Assembly (NCBI GenBank): GCA_031394045.1
Contig: JANMWN010000098.1
Span: 1 to 15,480, forward strand
Direction: 5' to 3'
DNA: 15,480 nt
From: JANYIP01 sp031394045
GTDB taxonomy: Bacteria > Actinomycetota > Actinomycetes > Prado026
Both the position numbers and the translations under genes were made by a program. This document shows positions 6,318-12,918 of the stretch, piece after piece. The stretch's first letter is position 1. Every line of letters starts with the position of its first letter. Under the pieces are notes generated by a model. It searched no databases and was not told where the DNA came from. It saw only the letters and a program-made list of their open reading frames with translations.

Positions 6318-7268
6318 GTGGTCAAGACGGCGAGACGTGGCGCGCCCGGGGTTGACCTGTCCGCGAGCTCCGCCGCTGCCGTCCACGCCTTCCGCCGGCA
6401 TCTGGAGGCCGAGCGTGACCTGTCGGTGCACACCGTGCGCGCCTACACCGGTGACGTGACCGCTCTGCTGGCCCACGCCGGAGCACGCGGGTTCGCCGAG
6501 CCGGGGGCACTGGACGTCAGCGTGCTGCGCAGCTGGCTGGGGTCGCTCGCCGCCGCAGGAGCCGCCCGGTCCACGCTCGCTCGCCGGGCTGCCTCGGCCA
6601 AGGTCTTCACCGCCTGGTGCCACCGTCGCGGCGTACTGGCCGCAGATCCGGGGCTGCTGCTCGGGTCGGCCCGGCCGCACCGTACGTTGCCCGGGGTGCT
6701 GCGCCAGGACCAGGCGAAGGCACTGATGGACCTGGCTGCGGTGGCCTCCGACGACGGCTCGCCGGCCGGGCTGCGGGACCGCGCTGTCCTGGAGGTGCTG
6801 TATGCCAGTGGCATCCGCGTGGGCGAGCTGGTGGGTCTCGACGTCGACGACTACGACCGCGCGAGGCGGGTGGTCCGGGTGCTCGGCAAGGGCCGCAAGG
6901 AGCGCACCGTCCCCATCGGGTTGCCCGCTGCGCGAGCGCTCGAGGAGTGGCTGACGTCCGGGCGCGGGTCTTTGGTCACCGCGTCCAGCGGCCCGGCGAT
7001 GTTCCTCGGAGGTCGTGGCGGACGCCTCGATCAGCGCGCTGTACGGCGCCTGGTCCATATGATGGTGGGGGAGTTGCCGGGGGCACCGGATCTTGGTCCG
7101 CACGGGCTACGTCATAGCGCCGCCACGCATCTTCTTGAGGGTGGCGCGGACCTGCGTTCCGTCCAGGAGCTCCTGGGTCACGCTACGCTCGCAACCACGC
7201 AGATCTATACGCATGTGTCCGTCGAGAGGTTGAAGGCGACGTATGAGCAGGCGCACCCCCGAGCGTGA
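6318..7268 (+). CDS. xerC: Tyrosine recombinase XerC
   Basis: XerC and XerD resolve chromosome dimers at the dif site during division. The 316-residue protein has the N-terminal SAM-like core-binding domain (about 20-105) and the C-terminal catalytic domain. All expected catalytic positions are seen: R167 in ASGIRVGEL, K191 in GKGRKERTV, H262 and R265 in HGLRHSAATH, H288 in LLGH, and the nucleophile Y297 in TQIYTHVSVERL. Choosing XerC over XerD rests on position: beside dprA and upstream of rpsB, the usual actinobacterial xerC site. The GTG at 6318 has no good ribosome binding site and the first 18 residues are unconserved, so the true start may lie a little downstream. Its 3' end overlaps the sigma gene by 26 bases. 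Confidence 0.94.
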   Translation: MVKTARRGAPGVDLSASSAAAVHAFRRHLEAERDLSVHTVRAYTGDVTALLAHAGARGFAEPGALDVSVLRSWLGSLAAAGAARSTLARRAASAKVFTAWCHRRGVLAADPGLLLGSARPHRTLPGVLRQDQAKALMDLAAVASDDGSPAGLRDRAVLEVLYASGIRVGELVGLDVDDYDRARRVVRVLGKGRKERTVPIGLPAARALEEWLTSGRGSLVTASSGPAMFLGGRGGRLDQRAVRRLVHMMVGELPGAPDLGPHGLRHSAATHLLEGGADLRSVQELLGHATLATTQIYTHVSVERLKATYEQAHPRA

Positions 7269-8328
7269 CGGCATGTCCGTCGCGGCCGAGGACGACCAGC
7301 TCAAGGTCGTCAGTGTCGAGAACGGGTCTGCCAAGCCCGCCCGGGCTCCGCGCAAGACCGCGACGAAAGCCGTTGCCAGGCCTGTCCGCAAGTCAGCCGA
7401 AACGAAGGAAGCCAACAACGTGCCGGCCGACACCGAGGCAGCAGCAGTCATCGAGGTGGGATCCGAGTCGGAGCCCGACACGGACGCATCGGACGCAGCG
7501 ACCGCGGAGGTCGACGAGCCAGTCACGGTGATCATCCCTGACGACGTGCCGGACCCCGAGGCTGCGGCCACGGCGCTGCGCGAGCTCTGGGAGGGCTTCA
7601 AGGCCACTGCGGACCAAGGTCTGCGCGAGCGGCTGATCCTGCACTACTCGCCGCTGGTCAAGTACGTCGCCGGCCGGGTCGGCGTCGGTCTTCCGCCGAA
7701 CATCGAGCAGGCCGACCTCGTCTCGTACGGAATCTTCGGCCTCATCGATGCCATCGAGAAGTTCGACCTCGAGCGGGCGATCAAGTTCGAGACGTACGCG
7801 ATCAGCCGGATCCGCGGCGCCATCATTGACGAGCTGCGCGCGATCGACTGGATCCCGCGCTCGGTCCGGTACAAGGCGCGCGAGGTCGAGAAGGCCTATG
7901 CCGCGCTCGAGGGCCAGCTGCACCGGACCCCGACCGAGGCCGAGGTTGCGGGCCAGATGGGGATCAAGCTCGAGGACCTGCACGCGATCTTCAGCCAGGT
8001 GTCCTTCGTCAACGTGGTGGCGCTCGACGAACTGCTGAGCGTCGGCGGCGAGAAGGGCGACAAGCTCAGCCTGGTCGACACGCTAGAGGACACCCGCGCC
8101 GAGGACCCGGTGGCCGCCTTCGAGTCCGAGGAGACCAAGTACCTCCTGGCCAAGGCGATCAACACCCTGCCCGAGCGCGAGAAGATCGTGGTGACCCTCT
8201 ACTACTACGAGGGACTCACGCTCGCCGAGATCGGGCAGGTGCTCGGTGTCACCGAGTCGCGGATCTGCCAGATGCACACTAAGGCCGTGCTCCAGCTCCG
8301 CGGCAAGCTGGCCGAGCAGCGCGACTGA
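7243..8328 (+). CDS. whiG: RNA polymerase sigma factor of the WhiG/FliA family
   Basis: This is an alternative sigma-70 factor of 361 residues. In Streptomyces, WhiG directs early sporulation genes and is held by the anti-sigma RsiG with cyclic-di-GMP; in motile bacteria the FliA relative drives flagellar genes. Region 2 is at about 133-203 (LILHYSPLVKYVAGRVGVGL, ADLVSYGIFGLIDAIEKFD, then the IKFETYAISRIRGAIIDELR stretch and DWIPRSVR). Region 3 is at about 210-290. Region 4 is at about 300-355, with helix-turn-helix LTLAEIGQVLGVTESRICQM. The first 115 residues are an extension not present in the roughly 280-residue Streptomyces WhiG: a basic Lys/Ala/Pro/Arg part (30-55) then an acidic part (62-107). 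ATG 7243 has GAAGG six bases before it. ATG 7273 and GTG 7420 (preceded by AAGGAAG) are alternatives that would shorten the extension. No anti-sigma gene is visible here. Confidence 0.93.
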   Translation: MSRRTPERDGMSVAAEDDQLKVVSVENGSAKPARAPRKTATKAVARPVRKSAETKEANNVPADTEAAAVIEVGSESEPDTDASDAATAEVDEPVTVIIPDDVPDPEAAATALRELWEGFKATADQGLRERLILHYSPLVKYVAGRVGVGLPPNIEQADLVSYGIFGLIDAIEKFDLERAIKFETYAISRIRGAIIDELRAIDWIPRSVRYKAREVEKAYAALEGQLHRTPTEAEVAGQMGIKLEDLHAIFSQVSFVNVVALDELLSVGGEKGDKLSLVDTLEDTRAEDPVAAFESEETKYLLAKAINTLPEREKIVVTLYYYEGLTLAEIGQVLGVTESRICQMHTKAVLQLRGKLAEQRD

Positions 8329-8329
8329 C

Positions 8330-8350
8330 CCTGGCGGTCAGCACGCCAGG
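8330..8350. terminator. Hairpin between convergent genes, possible terminator
   Basis: CCTGGCG (8330-8336) and CGCCAGG (8344-8350) form a perfect 7-bp stem with a 7-base loop, starting one base after the sigma gene stop. The opposing M23 gene stops at 8424, so the hairpin sits between convergent genes and could act in either direction. There is no U-run on either side. The rest of this gap shows nothing else. Confidence 0.45.
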
Positions 8351-8423
8351 CTGAGTCGTTCGACCGGTCAGGCTCGAAGCGCGGCAAGCTGCGGTCGGCC
8401 AGCGACGACGTCACCGCACGAGC

Positions 8424-9158
8424 CTATGCATGACTTCGAGGTCGGCGCCGAACCCGTCGCAACAGGGTGAAGGCCGAGAGTGCGCCGATACCGGCGCCGG
8501 CCACCAGTACCGGTTCGCGCAAGCCGGACATAGGCACTGCCGATGCAGCAGCATCGGGCGGAGGCCGGGAAGCACCCGCACGAGGGGGCGCCGGTTCTGC
8601 CGCCGGGCTGCGCGGCGCGGCTCTCGTGACGAGATCGCCCGACGATGGGACGGCACCCCTGGATGGGCCCGTCAGCCAGGGCAGCAGGCGTACGCGCCGC
8701 GGGTCCTGACCGCCGACGAGGAGCAGGGGGTCCAGGTAGGTGCTTCCGCGCAGCAGGCCCCAGTGCAGGCAGCTCCGGGGTGGGCAGTGCGAGCCGCCGG
8801 CCAGGAGCGTCCCGATGGCCTGCCCGGGAGCGACCACCTGCCCGAGCCGGACCGTGGGGAACACCGGCTCGTAGGTCGTCCGGAGCCCGCCGGCGTGCAG
8901 GACCACCACCACCCCTCGCCCGGCGAGCGGTCCGGCGAATCCGATCGTGCCCGCCCCGCCGGAACGGACCGGAGCCCCGGCGACCGCGGCGAGGTCCACC
9001 CCACGGTGGCCTTGGCGCCAGGGCTCCAGCGCGGGAGGTGGGTCGAAGCCGCGGACGACCACGAGGGCGCCGTACAGCGGCCAGACCCAGGCCGGGCCGG
9101 CGGACCTGTCCGGGGCGGGCAGGAGCAGGGCGACGGTGAGTGCGAGGACGAAGGACAT
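8424..9158 (-). CDS. Secreted M23-type peptidoglycan hydrolase-like protein
   Basis: This is a 244-residue protein of the M23/LytM (lysostaphin-like) endopeptidase family, members of which cut peptide cross-links in the cell wall. An N-terminal hydrophobic stretch (3-14) may be a short signal peptide. The M23 domain spans about 25-160: HRGVDLAA gives zinc ligands H51 and D55, the GAGTIGFAGPLAGRG turn and a Tyr-containing strand follow, and CLHWG gives zinc ligand H132. The usual HxH motif here reads C130-L-H132, so the first, catalytic His is Cys; C125 nearby could pair with it. YLDPLLLVGG then RVRLLPW is where many relatives end. Here a Pro/Ala-rich linker, a predicted membrane helix (about 215-233) and a basic end (RRVRRRPRS) follow. 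The start has no strong ribosome binding site. It is transcribed away from rpsB. Confidence 0.88.
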   Translation of the reverse strand: MSFVLALTVALLLPAPDRSAGPAWVWPLYGALVVVRGFDPPPALEPWRQGHRGVDLAAVAGAPVRSGGAGTIGFAGPLAGRGVVVVLHAGGLRTTYEPVFPTVRLGQVVAPGQAIGTLLAGGSHCPPRSCLHWGLLRGSTYLDPLLLVGGQDPRRVRLLPWLTGPSRGAVPSSGDLVTRAAPRSPAAEPAPPRAGASRPPPDAAASAVPMSGLREPVLVAGAGIGALSAFTLLRRVRRRPRSHA

Positions 9159-9209
9159 GCGGCCAGCCTGCGTCGGCGGGCGGGGTCAGCGGCCGGCGGA
9201 TCTGCGCGC

Positions 9210-9246
9210 TGTGGATAGCCCGCGACCGCGCCAGCCCTGTGGACAA
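9210..9246 (-). promoter_or_regulatory. Pair of DnaA-box-like sequences upstream of rpsB and the M23 gene
   Basis: Read on the minus strand, 9238-9246 is TTGTCCACA, an exact match to the preferred Streptomyces-type DnaA box. 9210-9218 is CTATCCACA, one base from the E. coli-type TTATCCACA and within the degenerate actinobacterial pattern. Both face the same way, 28 bases apart, just upstream of the probable rpsB promoter. Binding by DnaA is inferred. Confidence 0.5.
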
Positions 9247-9253
9247 CGGTGCG

Positions 9254-9283
9254 TAGCTGGCCGCCCAGCCGATCGCGTAGACT
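9254..9283 (+). promoter_or_regulatory. Probable rpsB promoter
   Basis: TAGACT (9278-9283) fits the actinobacterial -10 consensus TANNNT. The -35 region at 9254-9259 (TAGCTG, 18-base spacer) is a poor match to TTGACA. Transcription starting near 9290 would give a leader of about 200 bases before rpsB. Confidence 0.45.
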
Positions 9284-9338
9284 CAAAAGGTCCGGAGCAC
9301 TGCGCCGGGCAAATTCGCATGTCTCCTCGCCCACCCGG

Positions 9339-9382
9339 CAGCCGCCGGACGCAAGCGGCTCCTCGGTCCGCCTCGGCGGCTG
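9339..9382 (+). promoter_or_regulatory. Inverted repeat in the rpsB leader
   Basis: CAGCCGCC (9339-9346) is perfectly complementary to GGCGGCTG (9375-9382), enclosing 28 bases that are themselves GC-rich. It lies in the presumed leader of rpsB. Ribosomal protein S2 represses its own mRNA in E. coli, so a structured leader would make sense, but this structure does not match any leader motif I can name. Confidence 0.3.
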
Positions 9383-9495
9383 AGCCGAACTCGAGGCATC
9401 AGGAAGTGCACGCGCAACCGCCGTGCACGACGAACCGAGTCGGGCCGGCTCGGGCGTGCCTGCGCCCACCGGACCCATGAAGGAGTGCTTCGGCT

Positions 9496-10416
9496 ATGGC
9501 CGTTGTCACCATGCGCCAGCTGCTCGAGAGCGGCGTGCACTTCGGGCACCAGACCCGCCGTTGGAACCCCAAGATGAAGCGCTTCATCTTCACCGAGCGC
9601 AACGGCATCTACATCATCGACCTGCAGCAGTCGCTGTCGTACATCGACCGCGCCTACGAGTTCGTCAAAGAGACCGTGGCCCACGGGGGCTCGATCCTCT
9701 TCGTCGGGACCAAGAAGCAGGCTCAGGAGTCGGTGGCCGAGCAGGCGACCCGCGTCGGCATGCCGTACGTCAACCAGCGCTGGCTGGGCGGCATGCTCAC
9801 CAACTTCTCCACCGTGCACAAGCGCCTCCAGCGCCTCAAGGAGCTCGAGCTGATCGACTTCGACGACGTGGCAGCCTCCGGGATCACCAAGAAGGAGCTG
9901 CTCGTCCTCAAGCGCGAGAAGGTCAAGCTGGAGAAGATCCTGGGCGGAATCCGCGACATGACGCGGGTCCCTAGCGCGGTATGGCTGGTCGACACCAAGA
10001 AGGAGCACATCGCGGTCGCCGAGGCGCGCAAGCTGCACATCCCGGTTGTCGCGATCCTCGACACCAACTGCGACCCGGACGAGGTCGACTTCCCGATCCC
10101 CGGAAACGACGACGCGATCCGCGCCGTCGGCCTGCTGACCCGGGTCATCGCCGATGCGGTCGCCGAAGGCCTGATGGCGCGCGCAGGCGTGGGCCAGACC
10201 GACGAGAAGCCGGGCGCCGAGCTTGGTGGCGACGAGCCGCTGGCCGACTGGGAGCGCGAGCTCCTGTCCGGCGACACGGCTCCCGCGGCTCCTGCCGCTG
10301 AGGTCGAGGCCCCTGCTGCCGAGGTCGAGGCCGAGTCCCCCGCAGTGGAGGTCGAGCCTCAGGTCGTCGTGGCCGAGGTCGAGGCGCCGGCGGACGAGAG
10401 CACCGAGCAGGTCTGA
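9496..10416 (+). CDS. rpsB: Small ribosomal subunit protein S2
   Basis: S2 is a late-assembling protein of the 30S subunit, bound near the platform and needed for S1 or initiation functions in many bacteria. The 306-residue protein begins MAVVTMRQLLESGVHFGHQ, followed by RRWNPKMKRFI and NGIYIIDLQQ. The diagnostic core includes FVGTKKQAQESV, QRWLGGMLTNF and PIPGNDDA. ATG 9496 is set by AAGGAG at 9480-9485. After the conserved domain (to about residue 225) comes a long acidic Ala/Pro/Glu/Val-rich tail. In the tail the codons for EVE recur (bases 10300, 10321, 10348 and 10375), giving repeated PAAEVEA-like units. Such tails are common in actinobacterial S2 and are probably disordered. It is followed by a strong hairpin and then tsf. 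Confidence 0.97.
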   Translation: MAVVTMRQLLESGVHFGHQTRRWNPKMKRFIFTERNGIYIIDLQQSLSYIDRAYEFVKETVAHGGSILFVGTKKQAQESVAEQATRVGMPYVNQRWLGGMLTNFSTVHKRLQRLKELELIDFDDVAASGITKKELLVLKREKVKLEKILGGIRDMTRVPSAVWLVDTKKEHIAVAEARKLHIPVVAILDTNCDPDEVDFPIPGNDDAIRAVGLLTRVIADAVAEGLMARAGVGQTDEKPGAELGGDEPLADWERELLSGDTAPAAPAAEVEAPAAEVEAESPAVEVEPQVVVAEVEAPADESTEQV

Positions 10417-10423
10417 CGCCAGC

Positions 10424-10467
10424 GACCGGCACCAGGCCCGCGCAGTCGCGCAGGCTCGGTGCCGGTC
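10424..10467 (+). terminator. Strong hairpin between rpsB and tsf (terminator or attenuator)
   Basis: GACCGGCACC (10424-10433) pairs perfectly with GGTGCCGGTC (10458-10467). The enclosed bases can extend the stem through GGCC/GGC and GCGC/GCGC pairings. It starts eight bases after the rpsB stop. No T-run follows, so it may cause partial termination or stabilise the rpsB 3' end, lowering tsf relative to rpsB expression. Confidence 0.65.
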
Positions 10468-10477
10468 CTCCGCTCCC

Positions 10478-10502
10478 TCGGGGCGGTCCGTAGGACCCCC
10501 GA
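10478..10502 (+). promoter_or_regulatory. Second inverted repeat upstream of tsf
   Basis: GGTCC (10485-10489) and GGACC (10493-10497) form a stem around GTA, and flanking GGG/CCC (10481-10483 with 10498-10500) can extend it past one bulge. It follows the larger hairpin by about ten bases. A role in tsf expression is possible but not shown. Confidence 0.35.
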
Positions 10503-10571
10503 CCGAGCGATTCCCCTCTGTACCCGTCCGTACCCCGCCGGACGACCGATCGAACGAAACGAGACTGCACC

Positions 10572-11402
10572 ATGGCCGACTTCACCGCAGCCGACGTCAA
10601 GCGCCTTCGCGAGCTCACCGCCGCGGGCATGATGGACTGCAAGAACGCGCTCGTCGAGGCCGACGGCGACTTCGACAAGGCCGTCGACATCCTGCGCACC
10701 AAGGGTGCCAAGGACGTCGGCAAGCGGGCCGCGCGGGTCGCCGCCAACGGGCTGGTCGCCGTGTCCGGGCCGGCCATCATCGAGCTCAACTGCGAGACCG
10801 ACTTCGTCGCCAAGAACGCCCAGTTCCAGGAGCTGGCGGCGTCGATCGCCGGCTTGGTCGAGGCCACCCGCCCGGCCGACGTCGAGGCGACCCTCGAGTC
10901 CATCCTGCCCGAGGGACAGACCGTCCGGGCCGCCATCGAGGCGGTCTCCGCGATCATCGGCGAAAAGCTCGAGCTGCGCCGGGTGGCCGTCCTCGAGGGC
11001 ACGATCGCGACGTACGTCCACCGCAAGGACCCCGCGCTGCCGCCGCAGATCGGCGTCCTCGTCTCGTACGAGGGTGCGGACACCGCGTCTGACAAGGTGG
11101 CCGCCAAGGTCGTTGCCCAGCAGGTGGCGGCGATGCGGCCGAAGTACCTCTCCCGCGACCAGGTGCCGGCCGAGACGATCGAGGCCGAGCAGCGGATCGC
11201 CGAGGCGACCGCGCGCGAGGAGGGCAAGCCCGAGGCTGCCCTGCCGCGGATCATCGAGGGCAAGGTCACCGCGTACTACAAGGACTTCGTCCTGCTCGAG
11301 CAGCCGTCGGTGACCGACCAGAAGAAGTCCGTGCAGCAGCTGCTGGCCGACGCCGGCGTGACGGTGACCGGCTTCGCGCGGTTCGAGGTTGGGTCGAACT
11401 AG
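10572..11402 (+). CDS. tsf: Elongation factor Ts
   Basis: EF-Ts is the cytoplasmic nucleotide exchange factor that releases GDP from EF-Tu. The 276-residue protein has the N-terminal UBA-like domain (about 6-44, RELTAAGMMDCKNALVEADGD) and the conserved second signature NCETDFVAKN (73-82), whose TDFVA core contacts EF-Tu. The dimerisation-type repeats follow, and the C-terminus ends with FARFEVGSN. Length is normal for actinobacteria. The ATG at 10572 is supported by homology; the upstream sequence has only a weak GA-rich ribosome binding site. It lies 155 bases after rpsB with two hairpins between, so expression may be attenuated relative to S2. Confidence 0.97.
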   Translation: MADFTAADVKRLRELTAAGMMDCKNALVEADGDFDKAVDILRTKGAKDVGKRAARVAANGLVAVSGPAIIELNCETDFVAKNAQFQELAASIAGLVEATRPADVEATLESILPEGQTVRAAIEAVSAIIGEKLELRRVAVLEGTIATYVHRKDPALPPQIGVLVSYEGADTASDKVAAKVVAQQVAAMRPKYLSRDQVPAETIEAEQRIAEATAREEGKPEAALPRIIEGKVTAYYKDFVLLEQPSVTDQKKSVQQLLADAGVTVTGFARFEVGSN

Positions 11403-11481
11403 CGCCACCTGGTAGGGCAGACTGCGGGACATCCGCACCCCCTGCGGTCGTCGGCGGGGCGTACAGGAGGAGGCGGCTCCA

Positions 11482-12270
11482 GTGGAGGAGATCACGGTGG
11501 AGCTCGACGCGCCGACGGTCGTACCAGAACCGCTGTGGCCGGGTACCCCTGAAGGCGGCTTCCACCGCGTCCTGCTCAAGCTGTCCGGTGAGGCGTTCGC
11601 CGGCGGCGAGGCCCTGGGTGTCGACCCTGACATCGTCCAGGCCATCGCCCGGCAGATCGGTGAGGTCGTGCGCACCGGCGTGCAGGTCGCCGTCGTGATC
11701 GGGGGCGGCAACTACTTCCGCGGCGCACAGCTGTCCGAGCGGGGCATGGACCGCAGCCGGGCCGACTACATGGGCATGCTCGGCACGGTGATGAACTGCC
11801 TCGCGCTGCAGGACTTCCTGGAGAAGCAGGGCGTCGAGACGCGGGTGCAGACGGCGATCACCATGGGCCAGGTCGCTGAGCCCTACATCCCCCGGCGGGC
11901 GATCCGGCACCTCGAGAAGGGTCGGGTGGTGATCTTCGGCGCCGGGTTCGGGCTGCCGTTCTTCTCGACCGACACCACGGCCGCCCAGCGAGCCCTCGAG
12001 GTCGGTGCCGAGGTCGTGCTGATGGCCAAGGGCGTTGACGGGGTTTACGACTCCGACCCGAGGATCAACCCCGCGGCGCAGCGCTTCGACCGGCTCTCGC
12101 ACTCGGAGGTGCTGGCGCGCGGGCTCAAGGTGGCCGACGCAACGGCGATCAGCCTCTGCCGCGACAACGACCTGCCCATCGTCGTGTTCAACCTGCTGGT
12201 CGAAGGCAACATCGCCAGAGCCGTACGGGGTGAGAGGATCGGGACGCTCGTCACGGCCGACCATGCCTGA
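11482..12270 (+). CDS. pyrH: UMP kinase
   Basis: The bacterial UMP kinase phosphorylates UMP to UDP with ATP, in pyrimidine nucleotide synthesis. It is a hexameric amino-acid-kinase-fold enzyme often controlled by GTP and UTP. The 262-residue protein has VLLKLSGEAF (K33 for phosphate binding), VIGGGNYFRG (72-81), and MDRSRADYMGMLGTVMN (89-105) for UMP binding. GAGFGLPFFSTDTTAA (153-168) and AKGVDGVYDSDP (182-193) give the nucleotide site. The GTG start is fixed by AGGAGGAGG at 11465-11473, eight bases upstream, leaving about 25 unconserved N-terminal residues. A weak promoter-like TTGGGT/TAGGGC pair (11389 and 11413, 18 apart) may give extra transcription from within the end of tsf. Confidence 0.96.
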   Translation: MEEITVELDAPTVVPEPLWPGTPEGGFHRVLLKLSGEAFAGGEALGVDPDIVQAIARQIGEVVRTGVQVAVVIGGGNYFRGAQLSERGMDRSRADYMGMLGTVMNCLALQDFLEKQGVETRVQTAITMGQVAEPYIPRRAIRHLEKGRVVIFGAGFGLPFFSTDTTAAQRALEVGAEVVLMAKGVDGVYDSDPRINPAAQRFDRLSHSEVLARGLKVADATAISLCRDNDLPIVVFNLLVEGNIARAVRGERIGTLVTADHA

Positions 12271-12280
12271 CACGGCGACC

Positions 12281-12316
12281 GCGACAGCCATCCGGACCGC
12301 CATCCCGATAGCCATT
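12281..12316 (+). repeat. Degenerate 12-base tandem repeat in the pyrH-frr gap
   Basis: Three 12-base units (12281-12292, 12293-12304, 12305-12316) share the core GCCAT near their ends and are otherwise about two-thirds alike. They lie between pyrH and frr. A 30-codon frame (12263-12355) reads through them, giving a Thr/Ala/Ile-rich peptide that ends in a GTGA overlap with frr. Confidence 0.4.
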
Positions 12317-12351
12317 GCCAGCAACAGCCTTCACCGACAGGGAGACCCAGC

Positions 12352-12909
12352 GTGATCGACGACACCCTCCTCGAGGCCGAGGACAAGATGGACAAGGCCG
12401 TCACCGTCGCGCGGGACGACTTCGCGGGCATCCGTACCGGCCGCGCGCAGCCCTCGATGTTCAACAAGGTCCAGGCCGACTACTACGGCACGCCGACCCC
12501 CGTACCGCAGATGGCCTCGCTGCACGTCGTCGACGCACGCATGGTCGTGATCACCCCTTACGACAAGGGCATGCTCACCGCCATCGAGAAGGCCATCCGC
12601 GACAGCGACCTCGGCGTCAACCCGACCGACGACGGTGCGGTGATCCGGGTGTCGTTCCCCCAGCTCACCGAGGAGCGCAGGCGCGAGTTCATCAAGGTGG
12701 CCAGGACCAAGGGCGAGGACGCCCGCATCTCGATCCGCAGCGTACGTAGGCATGCCATGGGCGCGCTCCAGAAGCTGGCCGATGACGGCGACGCGGGCGA
12801 GGACGAGGTGCGCCGTGCCGAGAAGCACCTCGAGGAGATCACGCACAAGTACGTCGCCAGCATCGACGAGCTGCTCAAGCACAAGGAAGCCGAGCTTCTC
12901 GAGGTCTGA
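12352..12909 (+). CDS. frr: Ribosome recycling factor
   Basis: RRF, with EF-G, splits the post-termination ribosome so that its subunits can be reused. The 185-residue protein is the normal length. Recognisable elements are the helix-start segment ending FAGIRTGRAQPSM, the domain II strand DYYGTPTPVPQMASL, the VITPYDKGMLTAIEKAIRDS stretch, and DLGVNPTDDGAVIRVSFPQL followed by TEERRREF. The C-terminal long helix includes KTKGED-like RTKGEDARISIRSVRR and ends KHKEAELLEV. GTG 12352 is preceded by AGGGAG at 12337-12342. The order pyrH-frr-cdsA is very widely conserved, so these genes are probably co-transcribed. Confidence 0.97.
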   Translation: MIDDTLLEAEDKMDKAVTVARDDFAGIRTGRAQPSMFNKVQADYYGTPTPVPQMASLHVVDARMVVITPYDKGMLTAIEKAIRDSDLGVNPTDDGAVIRVSFPQLTEERRREFIKVARTKGEDARISIRSVRRHAMGALQKLADDGDAGEDEVRRAEKHLEEITHKYVASIDELLKHKEAELLEV

Positions 12910-12918
12910 CGGACCCCT

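Larger units (their letters stand above)
9159..9495. other. Gene-free divergent region between the M23 gene and rpsB
   Basis: These 337 bases lie between the starts of two divergent genes and carry no convincing coding region. They hold two DnaA-box-like sequences (9210-9246), a probable rpsB promoter with -10 TAGACT at 9278-9283, and about 200 bases of rpsB leader with an inverted repeat at 9339-9382. The rpsB ribosome binding site AAGGAG is at 9480-9485. No clear promoter for the M23 gene was recognised. Short frames here are shadows without conserved features. Confidence 0.7.

Noticed and set aside
5430..7103. Long minus-strand open frame across dprA and xerC
   Set aside because: It is antisense to two genes with complete family motifs, has biased composition and shows no domain I recognise.
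6318..7268. Phage or integron integrase
   Set aside because: The size, the motif set and the position next to dprA fit XerC. No attachment site, excisionase or phage gene is nearby.
9159..9495. WhiG/FliA-dependent promoter (TAAA, about 15 bases, GCCGATAA)
   Set aside because: GCCGATCG occurs at about 9268 but no TAAA element lies at the right distance upstream.
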